Assembly (NCBI GenBank): GCA_021325375.1
Contig: JAJPHG010000024.1
Location: 62,001-126,000 of the forward strand
Origin: Alphaproteobacteria bacterium
GTDB taxonomy: Bacteria > Pseudomonadota > Alphaproteobacteria > Micropepsales > Micropepsaceae
Length of the DNA stretch: 64,000 nucleotides
Reading direction: 5' to 3'
The translations under genes and the position numbers were made by a program. The first letter of the stretch is position 1; every line of letters begins with the position of its first letter. The notes beneath the pieces were generated by a model. It worked only from the letters and a program-made list of their open reading frames with translations. It did no database searches and was not told the DNA's origin. Below, piece after piece: positions 26,438 to 35,656 of this stretch.

Positions 26438-26614
26438 GTCATGGCCCGCGACTGCGGGCCACCCAGGTGACATCCGCCAAATTCCGAAAAGTCTCACGCG
26501 GAGACGCGGAGTTCGCGGAGAAGAAAAGAACCTCCGTGTTCTCCGCGTCTCCGCGTGAATCACTTTCGGATGGCGCAGAACCCAGCTGGGTGGCCCGCAT
26601 TCGCGGGCCATGAC
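26438..26614. repeat. Composite palindromic element, copy B (long form)
   Basis: Left end GTCATGGCCCGC...CACCCAGGTGAC (26438-26471) and mirror right end ...GGGCCATGAC (26586-26614). Inside is a second perfect 17-bp inverted repeat, CACGCGGAGACGCGGAG (26495-26511) with CTCCGCGTCTCCGCGTG (26541-26557), flanked by a further pairing TCCGAAA/TTTCGGA. The whole 177 bp could fold into one long hairpin. It lies after pyk. Confidence 0.85.
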
Positions 26615-26647
26615 ACCGGAGTTTTCAATTGGCTCCGTCCCCGACAA

Positions 26648-26974
26648 TCACGCTCTGAGATCTCTCCCGGCCTTGTCCGCTGCGACCGGGGCGGAATCGA
26701 TCCAGTCGCCCACGATGCGACAAGCGAAGATTCCAATACCGGCGACCAGCAAGACTGCGACAATGATGCCGTCCATTTTCTGGGAATTCTGATAGTCGAT
26801 GGCCGATTTCGGCGCGCCGCTCTTGTCGCAATAGCCGGTCGGACTGTTACAGCGACGCATCGGCATGTCCCAATGCGCCGCATAGCCGGTGACGACAAGC
26901 CAAGAAACCATCAACGCCGCCGGACCGACGTAGTGAAACGTCCACACCAGCACCCGCCGCGCGACAGCCGTCAT
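26648..26974 (-). CDS. Small two-helix membrane protein
   Basis: 108 residues with two membrane segments (VGPAALMVSWLVVTGY and IIVAVLLVAGIGIFACRIV) separated by a loop that carries two cysteines (RRCNSPTGYCDKSG). No family recognised. Its start overlaps by 4 nt the stop of the TPR gene upstream, so the two are cotranscribed. Downstream there is only the palindromic element. Confidence 0.6.
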   Translation of the reverse strand: MTAVARRVLVWTFHYVGPAALMVSWLVVTGYAAHWDMPMRRCNSPTGYCDKSGAPKSAIDYQNSQKMDGIIVAVLLVAGIGIFACRIVGDWIDSAPVAADKAGRDLRA

Positions 26975-27525
26975 ATCCCCTGCCCTTCCACCGCCTTCTC
27001 CAGCTCATGCGCGTGCTTCGCCGCGCCTTCGAGCTGGGGGTCGAGGGCGAGCGCGCGCTTGTACATCGCGAGCGCGCCGTCCTTCCTGCCGTATTCCTCG
27101 AGCATGTCGCCCAGCTGGCTCAGCGCCTCGAACTGGCGCGGGTTAAGCGTGATCGTCTTCTGCAGCGAGATCATCGCCGCCTCGTCGTCGCCGGCCTGGG
27201 CCTGGAGCTGCGCCTTCTGGTGCCAGCCCTCGGCATAGCGCGGCGCCAGATCGGTGACGGAATCGAAAAGCTTCTTCGCCGTCTCGTCGTCGCCCGCGGC
27301 CAAGGCCGCCGTGCCGCGCGCCATCAAAAGATCGATGCTGGCGCTGCCCGACTGCTCGAACAGCGCGTAGATGCGCTCCTCGATCGGCTTGGCGTCCTCG
27401 GGCGACCCTGCCTGCGCGAGATCCGCGAAAAGCGCGTCGAGCGGCGGCTTCGGCGGCGGCTTGTGCGGCGCGGGCGCGGCGGCGACGGAAGCGAGGGCGA
27501 GACAGACGGCAAGGATGCGGCGCAT
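26971..27525 (-). CDS. Secreted tetratricopeptide-repeat protein
   Basis: 184 residues with a signal peptide (ILAVCLALASVAAAPAP) and a proline-rich linker (HKPPPKPPLD). Two to three TPR-like units follow: AEGWHQKAQLQAQAGDDEAA, PRQFEALSQLGDMLEEYG and ALAMYKRALALDPQLEGA. Probably a periplasmic scaffold protein. It lies 9 nt after the glcF stop on the same strand, so it may be read through from the glc operon, and it overlaps the small membrane protein gene. Confidence 0.8.
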   Translation of the reverse strand: MRRILAVCLALASVAAAPAPHKPPPKPPLDALFADLAQAGSPEDAKPIEERIYALFEQSGSASIDLLMARGTAALAAGDDETAKKLFDSVTDLAPRYAEGWHQKAQLQAQAGDDEAAMISLQKTITLNPRQFEALSQLGDMLEEYGRKDGALAMYKRALALDPQLEGAAKHAHELEKAVEGQGI

Positions 27526-27534
27526 GGCGCGATC

Positions 27535-28776
27535 TTAGCGTAGCCGGCAGGGCTCTGCACCACCACCATCCGCCCAATCGACCAGCTCGGCCCAATGCAC
27601 GATGGGCGGCGCGCCGGGGCCGGAGAGATGGTGCAGGCAGCCGATATTGGCCGTCGCCACGATGTCGGGCGCGAGCCCCGCGATATTGCCCAATTTGCGC
27701 GCCCGGAGCGCATCGGCGATCTCTGGCTGCAGGATCGAATAGCTCCCGGCCGAGCCGCAGCACAGATGCCCCTCCGGGATGTCGGCGACCTCATAGCCGC
27801 ACCCGGCCAGCAGCTTGCGGCCCTTGTCCGCGAGCTTGAGCGCGTTCTGCAGCGAGCACGGCGCCTGCCAGGCGACGCGCAAGCGGCGGGGTGCGGTGCC
27901 GCGCGCCTCGACCAGCTCGAGCGGATCGAGCGCCTTGGCGGCGAAGGAAGCGGCGCGCGGTGCCCAGGCGGGCTCGTCCACGAAGAGATGCGCGAGATCC
28001 TTCAGATGCGCCGAGCAGCCCGTCGCGGTGATGAGCACGCCGTCGCAGCCCGACGCCTCGAAGGCCCGGATGGCGCGCCTGGCGAAGGCCCTCGCCTCCT
28101 CGCCGCGGCCCAGGTGATGCACCAGCGAGCCGCAGCAGCCCGCGCCCGCGAGCGGCACGAGCGCGATATCGCGCCGCGCCAGCACGCGCGCCATGGCCTC
28201 GTCGATCCCGGGCGCGAGCGCGGCCTGCACGCAGCCCGGCATCAGCGCGATGCGGCGGTGCGCGGCCCCGACCATCGGCGGCGGCGCGGCTGCCGCGCGG
28301 CGTTTCGCCTTCGCGCCCAAGCGCGCCATCGCGCTCAGGCGCCCCGGCAGCACGCGTCCGAGCGGCGCAAGCGCAAGCCCGATGCGCACCAGACCCGGCC
28401 GCGTCATCACCTTGGCGATCAGCCAGCGCAACAGCCTGTCGCCGATGGGCCTGCGATAGCGCGTCTGGATATGCACGCGCGCGGTGTCGACGAGGCGCGC
28501 GTAGTCGACGCTCGACGGACACGCCGTGCGGCAGGCGAGACAGGAGAGACACCGGTCGATGTGAAGCACCGTCTCGGCCGTGGGCGTCGCGTTCTCCTCC
28601 AGCATGTGCTGGATCATCACGATGCGGCCGCGCGGCCCGTCGCGCTCGTCGCCGAGCAGCACATAGGTCGGGCACGTCGCGGTGCAGATGCCGCAATGCA
28701 CGCAGGTGCGCAGCGAGCGCTCGGCTTCCGCCAGATGCGGATCGGTGAGCTGCGAGGGCGTGAAGTTCGTGCGCAT
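27535..28776 (-). CDS. glcF: Glycolate oxidase iron-sulfur subunit
   Basis: 413 residues. Two [4Fe-4S] motifs are near the N-terminus (CVHCGICTATCP and CLSCLACRTACP), followed by two CCG domains with GAGCCGSL and HLCCGSAGSY. GlcF passes electrons from the GlcD/GlcE flavoproteins to the quinone pool. Its start overlaps the glcE stop by 1 nt (TGATG). Third gene of glcDEF. Confidence 0.94.
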   Translation of the reverse strand: MRTNFTPSQLTDPHLAEAERSLRTCVHCGICTATCPTYVLLGDERDGPRGRIVMIQHMLEENATPTAETVLHIDRCLSCLACRTACPSSVDYARLVDTARVHIQTRYRRPIGDRLLRWLIAKVMTRPGLVRIGLALAPLGRVLPGRLSAMARLGAKAKRRAAAAPPPMVGAAHRRIALMPGCVQAALAPGIDEAMARVLARRDIALVPLAGAGCCGSLVHHLGRGEEARAFARRAIRAFEASGCDGVLITATGCSAHLKDLAHLFVDEPAWAPRAASFAAKALDPLELVEARGTAPRRLRVAWQAPCSLQNALKLADKGRKLLAGCGYEVADIPEGHLCCGSAGSYSILQPEIADALRARKLGNIAGLAPDIVATANIGCLHHLSGPGAPPIVHWAELVDWADGGGAEPCRLR

Positions 28777-29951
28777 CAGACGTCTTTATACATGCGGCCG
28801 GGATTGAACAGGCCGAGCGGATCGAACGCGGCCTTGACCGCGCGGGTCAGCGCGGCGCGCGCGGGCTCTTCCGGCGGAAAGACATGCGAGCGCATGCGCG
28901 TCTCGACCGAGGCGCGCAAGAGCGCCGTGCCGCCGTCGAAGACAGGCACGCGGCCCGACGAACTTCCGGCCGTGTTGCTGCGCCAGACCAGCTGGCCTGC
29001 CCAATCGGCGATCCACAGCGACCAATCCTCTTCCTTCAGCGGCGGCTCGTAGCCGTCGTAGGGGGAAGGCATGGACGGCTCCAGCACCATGCGCGTGATA
29101 TCGAGCAAGGAGCCCGCGAATATCTCACCCGATCCGATCCTGCGGAATGAATCGGCGCCGGCATCGAGCGGCTCGGCGCCCGGCACGATGTCGCGCAGCA
29201 TCGCGCTCTTCTCGGCGAGCGACGCGGCCGTGCCTTCGACGCGGACGAGCGCCGCGCCATAGCCGCAATCGGCAACCTGCGCAAAGTGCTCTGCGGATTT
29301 GGGGGGAAGATAGGCAAGTCCGGTCGCATCGAGCGGGCTCGACCACACGCGCTTGAGCAGCCTGAGGCCTCGGCTCGGGACGAGATTGCGCACGGCGAAG
29401 CAAAGCGTCTCGGGCGGCTTGGGGAAGACGCGGAAGGTGAGCTCCGTCAGCACGCACAGCGTGCCCATCGCGCCGCAGACGAGCTTGGGAATGTCGAAGC
29501 CGGTCACATTTTTGACCACGCGCCCACCCGCCTTGAACGCCTCGCCGAATCCGTTCACGGCGCGGAACCCCAGAAGATGGTCGCGCACGCGGCCATGGCG
29601 GATCGCGGCCGGGCCGTCGGCGTTGCACGAAACCGCGCCGCCGATGGTGGACATGCCCGACGATCCGAGCAGCACCGACCAGTCCTGCGGATCGAAGCCG
29701 AGACGCTGGCCGTTCGCGGACAGGAGCGTCTCGATCTCCGCGAGCGGCGTGCCGGGCTTCAGCGTCAGGATCAGCTCTTCCGGTTCGTAGTTCACGATGC
29801 CGCTGAGCCGCGAAACGTCGAGAACGGTTTCGCATTCGATGGGCCTGCCGAAGGTCCTGCGCGTCCCGCCGCCGACGATCTCGAGCGTGGTGCGGCGCTC
29901 GCGCGCTTCGCGCACCGCCTCGACGACCTGGGCTTCGTTCTCGACGATCAT
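28776..29951 (-). CDS. glcE: Glycolate oxidase FAD-binding subunit
   Basis: 391 residues with the PCMH-type FAD-binding fold: LEIVGGGTRRTFGRP, LILTLKPGTPLAEIE and LLGSSGMSTIGGAVSCNADGP. It is shorter than GlcD and pairs with it. Starts directly after the glcD stop. Together the subunits oxidise glycolate to glyoxylate. Confidence 0.94.
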   Translation of the reverse strand: MIVENEAQVVEAVREARERRTTLEIVGGGTRRTFGRPIECETVLDVSRLSGIVNYEPEELILTLKPGTPLAEIETLLSANGQRLGFDPQDWSVLLGSSGMSTIGGAVSCNADGPAAIRHGRVRDHLLGFRAVNGFGEAFKAGGRVVKNVTGFDIPKLVCGAMGTLCVLTELTFRVFPKPPETLCFAVRNLVPSRGLRLLKRVWSSPLDATGLAYLPPKSAEHFAQVADCGYGAALVRVEGTAASLAEKSAMLRDIVPGAEPLDAGADSFRRIGSGEIFAGSLLDITRMVLEPSMPSPYDGYEPPLKEEDWSLWIADWAGQLVWRSNTAGSSSGRVPVFDGGTALLRASVETRMRSHVFPPEEPARAALTRAVKAAFDPLGLFNPGRMYKDV

Positions 29952-31421
29952 CTAAAGGCGCGGCAGGTTGGGATAGGGCACGCGGCCGCCCTTCACATGC
30001 ATGTGGCCCTGCTCGACGCAGGCCGAGAGCGTCGGGAACACCTTGCCGGGATTGAGCAGGCCGGCGGCGTCGAAGGCGCATTTGAGGCGCTGCTGCTGGG
30101 CGAGGTCGGCGTCGGAGAACATCTCGGGCATCAGGTCGCGCTTCTCCACGCCGACGCCGTGCTCGCCGGTGAGCACGCCGCCGACCTCGACGCAGAGCCG
30201 CAGGATATCGGCGCCGAACGCTTCGGCGCGGTCCAGCTCGCCCTCCTTCATCACGTCGAAGATGATGAGCGGATGCAAATTGCCGTCGCCGGCGTGGAAG
30301 ACGTTGCAGAAGCCCAGCCCGTATTCGTCCGCCATCTCGGCCATGCGCGCGAGCACCCTGGGCAGCATGCGGCGCGGGATCGTGCCGTCCATGCACAGCA
30401 TGTCGGGCGCGAGCCGCCCCATCGCGGGGAAGGCCGATTTGCGGCCCGCCCAGATGCGCGCGCGCTCCGCCTCATCCACAGCCTCGCGAACCTCGGCCCC
30501 GCAACCGCGCGCGATCGCGGCGATGCGCGCGATCGCTTCGTCGACCTCCGACTTGATGCCGTCGGCGTCGATGATGAGCACGCCCTCGGCGCCTCTCGGA
30601 TAGCCGGGCGCGCAATAGGCCTCCACCGCCTCGATGCAGCGCCGGTCCATGAACTCCATCGCGGCCGGCACGATGCCGCCCGCGATGACCTGCGCGACGC
30701 AGCGCCCGGCATCCGGCACCGAGGCGAACGCCGCCATCAGCGTGCGCGTCACGGGCGCCAGGGGAAGGATACGCACTTTCGCCTCGACCACGATTCCGAG
30801 CAGACCTTCCGATCCCGCGACCACGCCCAGAAGATCGTAGCCGCCGCGATTGTCCAGCCGCACCGTCTCGCCCGTGATCGTCACCAGCGTCGCGGAGAGG
30901 AGGTTGTTCGTCGTCAGCCCGTATTTCAAGCAATGCAGCCCGCCCGAATTCTCCGCGATGTTGCCGCCGATGGTGCAGGCGATCTGGCTCGACGGATCCG
31001 GCGCGTAATAGAAGCCGTGCGCCTCCACCGCGCGCGTGATCGCGAGATTGGTGACGCCGGGCTCGACGGTGACCGCGCGGTTCTCGAGATCGACGTCCAG
31101 GATCCTGTTCATGCGCGAGAGTCCGATCAGGATCGCGTCGCCCCTGGGCAGCGCGCCGCCCGACAGCGACGTGCCCGCGCCGCGCGGCACGATGGGCACG
31201 CCCGCCTCGCTCGCGAATTTCAAGACAGCCGCGACCTCTTCCTTCGTGCGCGGCAGCACGCAGACGAGCGGCGATTGGCGATAGGCCGTGAGCGCGTCGC
31301 CGTCGAACGCCTTCAATCCGGCACGGTCGCTGACCACGCCGTCGGGCACGAGCGCCTTCAGCCGCGCGACGATCTCATCGCGGCGGGAGAGAATGGAAGG
31401 ATCGTATAGTTCCGATTGCAT
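29952..31421 (-). CDS. glcD: Glycolate oxidase subunit GlcD
   Basis: 489 residues from the ATG at 31421. The FAD domain contains VPRGAGTSLSGGALP and IGGNIAENSGGLHCLKYG; the C-terminal cap ends with GVLTGEHGVGVEKRDLMPE, typical of the D-lactate/glycolate dehydrogenase family. It is the catalytic flavoprotein of glycolate oxidase. First gene of the glc operon. No glcC regulator is adjacent; upstream, divergent, is a K+ channel gene. Confidence 0.94.
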   Translation of the reverse strand: MQSELYDPSILSRRDEIVARLKALVPDGVVSDRAGLKAFDGDALTAYRQSPLVCVLPRTKEEVAAVLKFASEAGVPIVPRGAGTSLSGGALPRGDAILIGLSRMNRILDVDLENRAVTVEPGVTNLAITRAVEAHGFYYAPDPSSQIACTIGGNIAENSGGLHCLKYGLTTNNLLSATLVTITGETVRLDNRGGYDLLGVVAGSEGLLGIVVEAKVRILPLAPVTRTLMAAFASVPDAGRCVAQVIAGGIVPAAMEFMDRRCIEAVEAYCAPGYPRGAEGVLIIDADGIKSEVDEAIARIAAIARGCGAEVREAVDEAERARIWAGRKSAFPAMGRLAPDMLCMDGTIPRRMLPRVLARMAEMADEYGLGFCNVFHAGDGNLHPLIIFDVMKEGELDRAEAFGADILRLCVEVGGVLTGEHGVGVEKRDLMPEMFSDADLAQQQRLKCAFDAAGLLNPGKVFPTLSACVEQGHMHVKGGRVPYPNLPRL

Positions 31422-31479
31422 GCTCGACGATCGTATCACATGATAGAAGCAAGCCGCACTTTTGAAAGCGCCGCACAAT

Positions 31480-32085
31480 ATGCCCGCGACGTTCCATGAG
31501 ACGCTTTTCCGGCGAGAGAATATATCGCCTTTGATCTATCTGGTCTTGGCGCTCACCGCCATACCGGTCCTGGATATGACGAGTGTCGTACAATTCCACG
31601 ATATCGACACGTGGGGGCATTGCGAGCCGTTCTACCCCAGTGGCATCGATGCCTTGTTCAGACAGTTCGTCGAGTTTGGAACGACTGCTCTCATCGTTTT
31701 CGCGAATATCGGACTGTACAACTACCTGGTCGTGATCGGTGGGACGAAAGACGATCATCATCCAGAAGGGCAACGCGTCGCGGTGCTGATCTCGTTCGTA
31801 ATTTTTGCGTCGCTGATTTTCTTCTACGCAACTCTTTACTTTGTCGAATTGCCTTGCATTCACTTCATTTACCGCGACCGACACGGATGGTATCGTGTCA
31901 TTTCCGAGTTCGTACAGAACTCGTACTTTTCGACGATCACAATCACCACGCTCGGATATGGCGATATCAGCCCAAAAAATTACCTTGCTGGCGAAGTAAT
32001 CTGCGCGCTCGAAGCTGTGAATGGGCTTGTGACGTTCGGTATGTTCACCGGCGCGCTGGCGGGACTTATCGCAAAAAGCAAATAG
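31480..32085 (+). CDS. Two-pore-segment potassium channel (Ion_trans_2)
   Basis: 201 residues from the ATG at 31480. Hydrophobic segments are near the N-terminus (PLIYLVLALTAIPVL), around TTALIVFANIGLY, at LISFVIFASLIFFYATLYF and at the end (GLVTFGMFTGALAGLI). The selectivity filter TITTLGYGD precedes the last helix, the signature of a K+ channel pore. The loop between the third helix and the filter contains ELPCIHFIYRDRHGWYR. Base composition is less GC-rich than neighbouring genes. No regulatory RCK domain is present. Divergent from glcD with a 58-bp gap. Confidence 0.88.
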   Translation: MPATFHETLFRRENISPLIYLVLALTAIPVLDMTSVVQFHDIDTWGHCEPFYPSGIDALFRQFVEFGTTALIVFANIGLYNYLVVIGGTKDDHHPEGQRVAVLISFVIFASLIFFYATLYFVELPCIHFIYRDRHGWYRVISEFVQNSYFSTITITTLGYGDISPKNYLAGEVICALEAVNGLVTFGMFTGALAGLIAKSK

Positions 32086-32094
32086 CCTGGATGC

Positions 32095-32229
32095 CTAAAG
32101 CAGGCTCAACAAAGCAGGCCCATAGGTGAACAGCACCGCAAGGGCAGCAGAACCTATAGCCACCAAGCCAAACGCCTTGGGACCCGGATTGCGATGCATG
32201 GCGCGCTGAAGAAGCTGATAGTCCGTCAT
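32095..32229 (-). CDS. Small single-helix membrane protein
   Basis: 44 residues: MTDYQLLQRAMHRNPGPKAF, then a hydrophobic helix (GLVAIGSAALAVLFTYGPALL). A strong SD, TAGGAG, sits 6 nt before the ATG at 32229, which is the main support. It is convergent with the K+ channel gene, stop codons 9 nt apart. No family recognised; it could be a small accessory membrane protein. Confidence 0.55.
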   Translation of the reverse strand: MTDYQLLQRAMHRNPGPKAFGLVAIGSAALAVLFTYGPALLSLL

Positions 32230-32261
32230 AACGACTCCTACGAGCTAACTTAGGACTAAAC

Positions 32262-32280
32262 ACCCCAAAAGTTAAGGGGT
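32262..32280 (-). terminator. Possible terminator after rpmJ
   Basis: On the minus strand ACCCC, a nine-base loop and GGGGT form a short stem just after the rpmJ stop, followed by GTTT. The stem is short and the T-run weak, so this is tentative. Confidence 0.35.
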
Positions 32281-32284
32281 TGCC

Positions 32285-32410
32285 TCAGCCCTGGCGCGCC
32301 TTGAAGCGGGGGTTCTTCTTGTTGATGACGTAGGTGCGGCCGCGGCGGCGGATGACGCGGCAATCATTGTCGCGCTTCTTCAAGGATCTGAGGGAATTGC
32401 GGATCTTCAT
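32285..32410 (-). CDS. rpmJ: Ribosomal protein L36 (type B)
   Basis: 41 residues, the type without the zinc-binding cysteines: [40 protein letters not shown]. It is a basic component of the large ribosomal subunit. It stands alone, as is usual in alphaproteobacteria, where it lies outside the main ribosomal operons. Confidence 0.95.
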   Translation of the reverse strand: MKIRNSLRSLKKRDNDCRVIRRRGRTYVINKKNPRFKARQG

Positions 32411-32561
32411 GGCCACACCGTTCGGCCCGAAGGCCTGTCGAAAGAGGGGCGGAACCTAGTGGCGCGGATATTTCCTGTCAACCCGCGGAAAACCGGCCAT
32501 TTCCGCCGCATTTCGGCCGCGCCGCACGTGGTACAAGGGCTGGAATCCAAAGAGGTAGCCC

Positions 32562-33779
32562 ATGGGGAAGGTCCTGACACGGTTGGCGGCGGCGTTCGTG
32601 GGCCTGGCGCTGATGGCGGCGGCCCCTCTCTCGTCCCAGGACCGGAAGTTCCAGGATTTCGTCCGCGACTTCCGAGCCGTGGCGCTCGCCCAGGGGATCA
32701 AGCCCGCGACCTACGACCTGGCGATGGCCAATATCGCCCGCAACCCGCGCATCGAGACGCTGAACCTGAACCAGCCCGAATTCGCGCGCGCGGTGTGGTC
32801 GTATCTGGACAGCGCCGTCTCCGACAAGCGCGTCGCCGACGGCCGCGCGGGGCTGGCCGCCAATCTCCAGACCTTGAACGCCATCGAGGCGAAATACGGC
32901 GTCCCGAAGGAGGTGCTGGTCTCGATCTGGGGCAACGAGAGCGATTTCGGCCACGGCCACGAGCCGTTCAACATGTTCGAGGCCTTGGCGACGCTCGCCT
33001 ATGACGGGCCGCGCGCCGATTACGCCAAGCCGGAGCTGATCGCGGCGCTGAAGATGATGCAGCAGCAGCACTATACGCCGCAGCAGATGACCGCGTCCTG
33101 GGCGGGCGCGTTCGGGCAGACGCAGTTCACGCCGACGACGTTCCTGGCGCATGCCGCCGACGGCGACGGCGACGGCGTGATCGATCTGTGGCATTCCGCG
33201 GCCGACGCGCTCGCCTCGACCGCGAACGTGCTCGCCGACGCGGGCTGGGAGCGCGGCAATGTCTGGGGCTACGAGGTGGCGCTGCCGCGGGACTTCCCTT
33301 ACGAGCTCGCCGATCCCGATCAGGCCAAGCCCGTCGCGGAGTGGAAGAAGCTCGGTATACGGACGATCGCGGGAAACGCCCTGCCGTCATCCGATGAGCC
33401 CGGCGCGGTGTTCCTGCCGGCGGGCGCGCGCGGGCCGGCATTCATGGTCTTCGACAATTTCAAGGTCGTGCTCAAATACAACAACGCGACGTCCTATGCG
33501 CTCGCGGTGTGCCTGCTCGCCGACCGCATCCGGGGCCTTGGTCCCGTCGTCTCATCCTGGCCGCGCGACGAGCAGACCCTGACCCGCGAGGAGCGCGTCG
33601 CGTTCCAGACCTATCTCACGACGCTCGGCTACGACATCGGCACCATCGACGGCGTCCTGGGCCGCAAGGCGCGCACCGCCACGCGGGCATGGCAGAAGGC
33701 GCACGCGCTCCCCGCCGACGGCTTCCCGACCGAAGACCTGCTGACCCGCATCGCGGTCGAGGCGCAGGGGAAGAAATAG
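32562..33779 (+). CDS. MltB-type lytic murein transglycosylase with peptidoglycan-binding domain
   Basis: 405 residues. A signal peptide (RLAAAFVGLALMAAAPLSS) is followed by the Slt_2/MltB catalytic domain with the glutamate in VSIWGNESDFGHGH and TASWAGAFGQTQFTPTTFL. The last ~70 residues are a PG_binding_1 domain (LTTLGYDIGTIDGVLGRKARTATRAWQ). It cleaves the MurNAc-GlcNAc bond in the periplasm. An ATCGGAG/CTCCGAT hairpin immediately follows the stop codon (33780-33799). Confidence 0.93.
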   Translation: MGKVLTRLAAAFVGLALMAAAPLSSQDRKFQDFVRDFRAVALAQGIKPATYDLAMANIARNPRIETLNLNQPEFARAVWSYLDSAVSDKRVADGRAGLAANLQTLNAIEAKYGVPKEVLVSIWGNESDFGHGHEPFNMFEALATLAYDGPRADYAKPELIAALKMMQQQHYTPQQMTASWAGAFGQTQFTPTTFLAHAADGDGDGVIDLWHSAADALASTANVLADAGWERGNVWGYEVALPRDFPYELADPDQAKPVAEWKKLGIRTIAGNALPSSDEPGAVFLPAGARGPAFMVFDNFKVVLKYNNATSYALAVCLLADRIRGLGPVVSSWPRDEQTLTREERVAFQTYLTTLGYDIGTIDGVLGRKARTATRAWQKAHALPADGFPTEDLLTRIAVEAQGKK

Positions 33780-34028
33780 ATCGGAGGCAGTTCTCCGATT
33801 GCGGCAGCAACCGACTTTCTCCAGCTATGCTTCGAGGAAGCTTGAAGTTGCATCATCCTGCGGCGAAATATTTCTTGCGAACCACAACCCTTCCATTTCT
33901 GCCAATAAGCACCGCTGGAAAATTGGGGCGTGACATGAGGCTACGGTTTCGCTATCTCTAGTTTCTCGTGAACAATTTTAACTTCCGATCGAACTGCTTA
34001 CAAACATTGCGACTCCACCGGGCGAGGC

Positions 34029-34781
34029 ATGCAAGAGATCAATAACTTACGGGATGTCTGCATTAGTTTAGCCGTGATAATCGTCACGCTAAGCGCTTTC
34101 ATCGCCTTTGTTCTCCAGGCCGCTTTGGAATTTGGGATGAGGAGTTTCGTAAACAATTTTTCGCTCTTGACTTGGACTCGCGTTAGACGAAAAGCGATCT
34201 TTGGGAACGACAAAAATGTTCCCAAAGAATTTCGACTCAGAATTTTGCTAAAGGCTTTTGGGGTAAGCATGTCACCGCTTATATCCCTTCCCTATCAGCA
34301 ACTCTGTTCCGTATTGGGTCAAGCGATTCCACGAACACTCGAATCTCCCGACCCGCCAGAACAGTTCGTACTTTTCACGGCGAATTCCACTGACGAATTT
34401 GAACGCGACAAAAAAGATTTGTTTCGTATACGCTCTTTCAATCAGGGAGACACGAACGCTTTCCCCAATGAGCAAGACGCAACACTCGCCAAGATAAGAC
34501 TTTCGTCTAACGCAACGAGAGCACTGGACGACCTCCAGGCCCAAATGGGCTCATTTGTTCCCAGAGCGGAATATTTGATGTCGCTGACCTTGATCATAGC
34601 TGTTATCGGTTACGCCTATGCGTTTCGACGGATCTATCCGAACGAATTTCGCATAGGATCCTTGATGCTAAATATCGACACCCCCTCGGAAGTCTCGATT
34701 TCGTTGTTTGTGACTGCCGGAGTCGCTGTCTTGGCGCCGTTTTTCCAACGAGTGCTGGACCGCTTCTTCTCTATCCGTTGA
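34029..34781 (+). CDS. Unknown membrane protein with three hydrophobic segments
   Basis: 250 residues, clearly AT-richer than the core genes. One membrane segment lies near the N-terminus (ISLAVIIVTLSAFIAFVLQAALEF) and two near the C-terminus (YLMSLTLIIAVIGYAYAF and ISLFVTAGVAVLAPFF). Between them is a soluble region of about 140 residues with charged helices (DEFERDKKDLFRIRSF). No family recognised. The stop is 1 nt before the start of a serine hydrolase, so the two form a compact pair. Base composition suggests acquisition by transfer. Confidence 0.6.
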   Translation: MQEINNLRDVCISLAVIIVTLSAFIAFVLQAALEFGMRSFVNNFSLLTWTRVRRKAIFGNDKNVPKEFRLRILLKAFGVSMSPLISLPYQQLCSVLGQAIPRTLESPDPPEQFVLFTANSTDEFERDKKDLFRIRSFNQGDTNAFPNEQDATLAKIRLSSNATRALDDLQAQMGSFVPRAEYLMSLTLIIAVIGYAYAFRRIYPNEFRIGSLMLNIDTPSEVSISLFVTAGVAVLAPFFQRVLDRFFSIR

Positions 34782-34782
34782 T

Positions 34783-35601
34783 ATGCGGCGGCACCACTAC
34801 GGCTCCGAAGTTCAGATCGGCGTGTCGGGTTCCTGGCTCTCCGGCGGCAGATACGTTGCCAGGTCGACGGCGTATGCAGTTGAACTGCACGACCTCACAG
34901 TACTCTTAGTTCACGGCTTTAACGTTTCGCCCTGGAATGCAAATGATGCGTATGACACCTTTCGGATCAATCTATTCGATAGTGGAGCGCCGGAAGAGCT
35001 GCATGTTGTCAGTGTCGGCTGGCCGGGCGACGTCGCTTACCCGAGTGCCCCAACAATCGCAACAGATGCAGCCTGTGCGCTTGCTGACTATATAGAGCAG
35101 TTGAATTCACCAGGCTTTGAAAGAGCCCTGTACATTGTCTGTCATTCGCTCGGGTGTAGGTACGTTCTGGAGGCATTGCGGTTACTTCAAAACAAACCCA
35201 ACGCCCGACTTCCACGGCAGGTTACGCTTTTTCTTCTTGCCGCAGCGGTGCCTGTTGAATTTGCCGATATCAATGGCAGACTTTCCGGCCTGTTACCTGC
35301 ACGTCTGCATACAACAGTTTTTTTCTCGGAGTCCGACTGGGTCTTGCGCTGGCTCTTTCCTCTAGGCCAAAAAGCCAGCGCAGATCGGCACACGGTCGCA
35401 ATTGAGGCGGTTGGGCTTCGGGGGAACCCCAAAGGCGTGTGGACCGGGGGCGCAATGAGGATGGCGAGATACGGTCATAGCGACTACTGGCGTTCGTGGG
35501 AAATTGCGAAGCAGTTGGGCGAGGCGCTCCGCAACGAGACGCGAGCAAGACCACTCTCCATTCCGGAACGACAAATCAAACGACGTCTTGTCGGTAGATG
35601 A
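34783..35601 (+). CDS. Alpha/beta serine hydrolase paired with a membrane protein
   Basis: 272 residues. An alpha/beta hydrolase core shows LLVHGFNVSP (residues 41-50), the nucleophile Ser122 in CHSLGC, a possible acid in FSESDWVL and a catalytic His in RYGHSDYW. The HGFN and CHSLG pattern resembles DUF900-type esterases. No signal peptide. It starts 2 nt after the stop of the membrane protein gene and shares its low GC. Substrate unknown; an envelope lipid or ester is possible. Confidence 0.75.
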   Translation: MRRHHYGSEVQIGVSGSWLSGGRYVARSTAYAVELHDLTVLLVHGFNVSPWNANDAYDTFRINLFDSGAPEELHVVSVGWPGDVAYPSAPTIATDAACALADYIEQLNSPGFERALYIVCHSLGCRYVLEALRLLQNKPNARLPRQVTLFLLAAAVPVEFADINGRLSGLLPARLHTTVFFSESDWVLRWLFPLGQKASADRHTVAIEAVGLRGNPKGVWTGGAMRMARYGHSDYWRSWEIAKQLGEALRNETRARPLSIPERQIKRRLVGR

Positions 35602-35656
35602 AAGAAATAAGCCTGTCGGGCATTGGAGATGAAAGCAGAAAATTTTAAGCACCAAT

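Noticed and set aside
26438-26614. CRISPR-like repeat interpretation of the palindromic elements
   Set aside because: The copies are isolated mirror-image hairpins, not direct repeats with regular unique spacers, and no cas gene is present.
29286-31409. Long plus-strand frame antisense to glcE/glcD
   Set aside because: Same reason: low-complexity Arg/His/Ala product opposite intact flavoprotein genes.
32066-32263. 65-codon minus-strand frame overlapping the small membrane protein
   Set aside because: The other frame (32095-32229) has a strong SD and a clean hydrophobic helix; this one is cysteine-rich without support.
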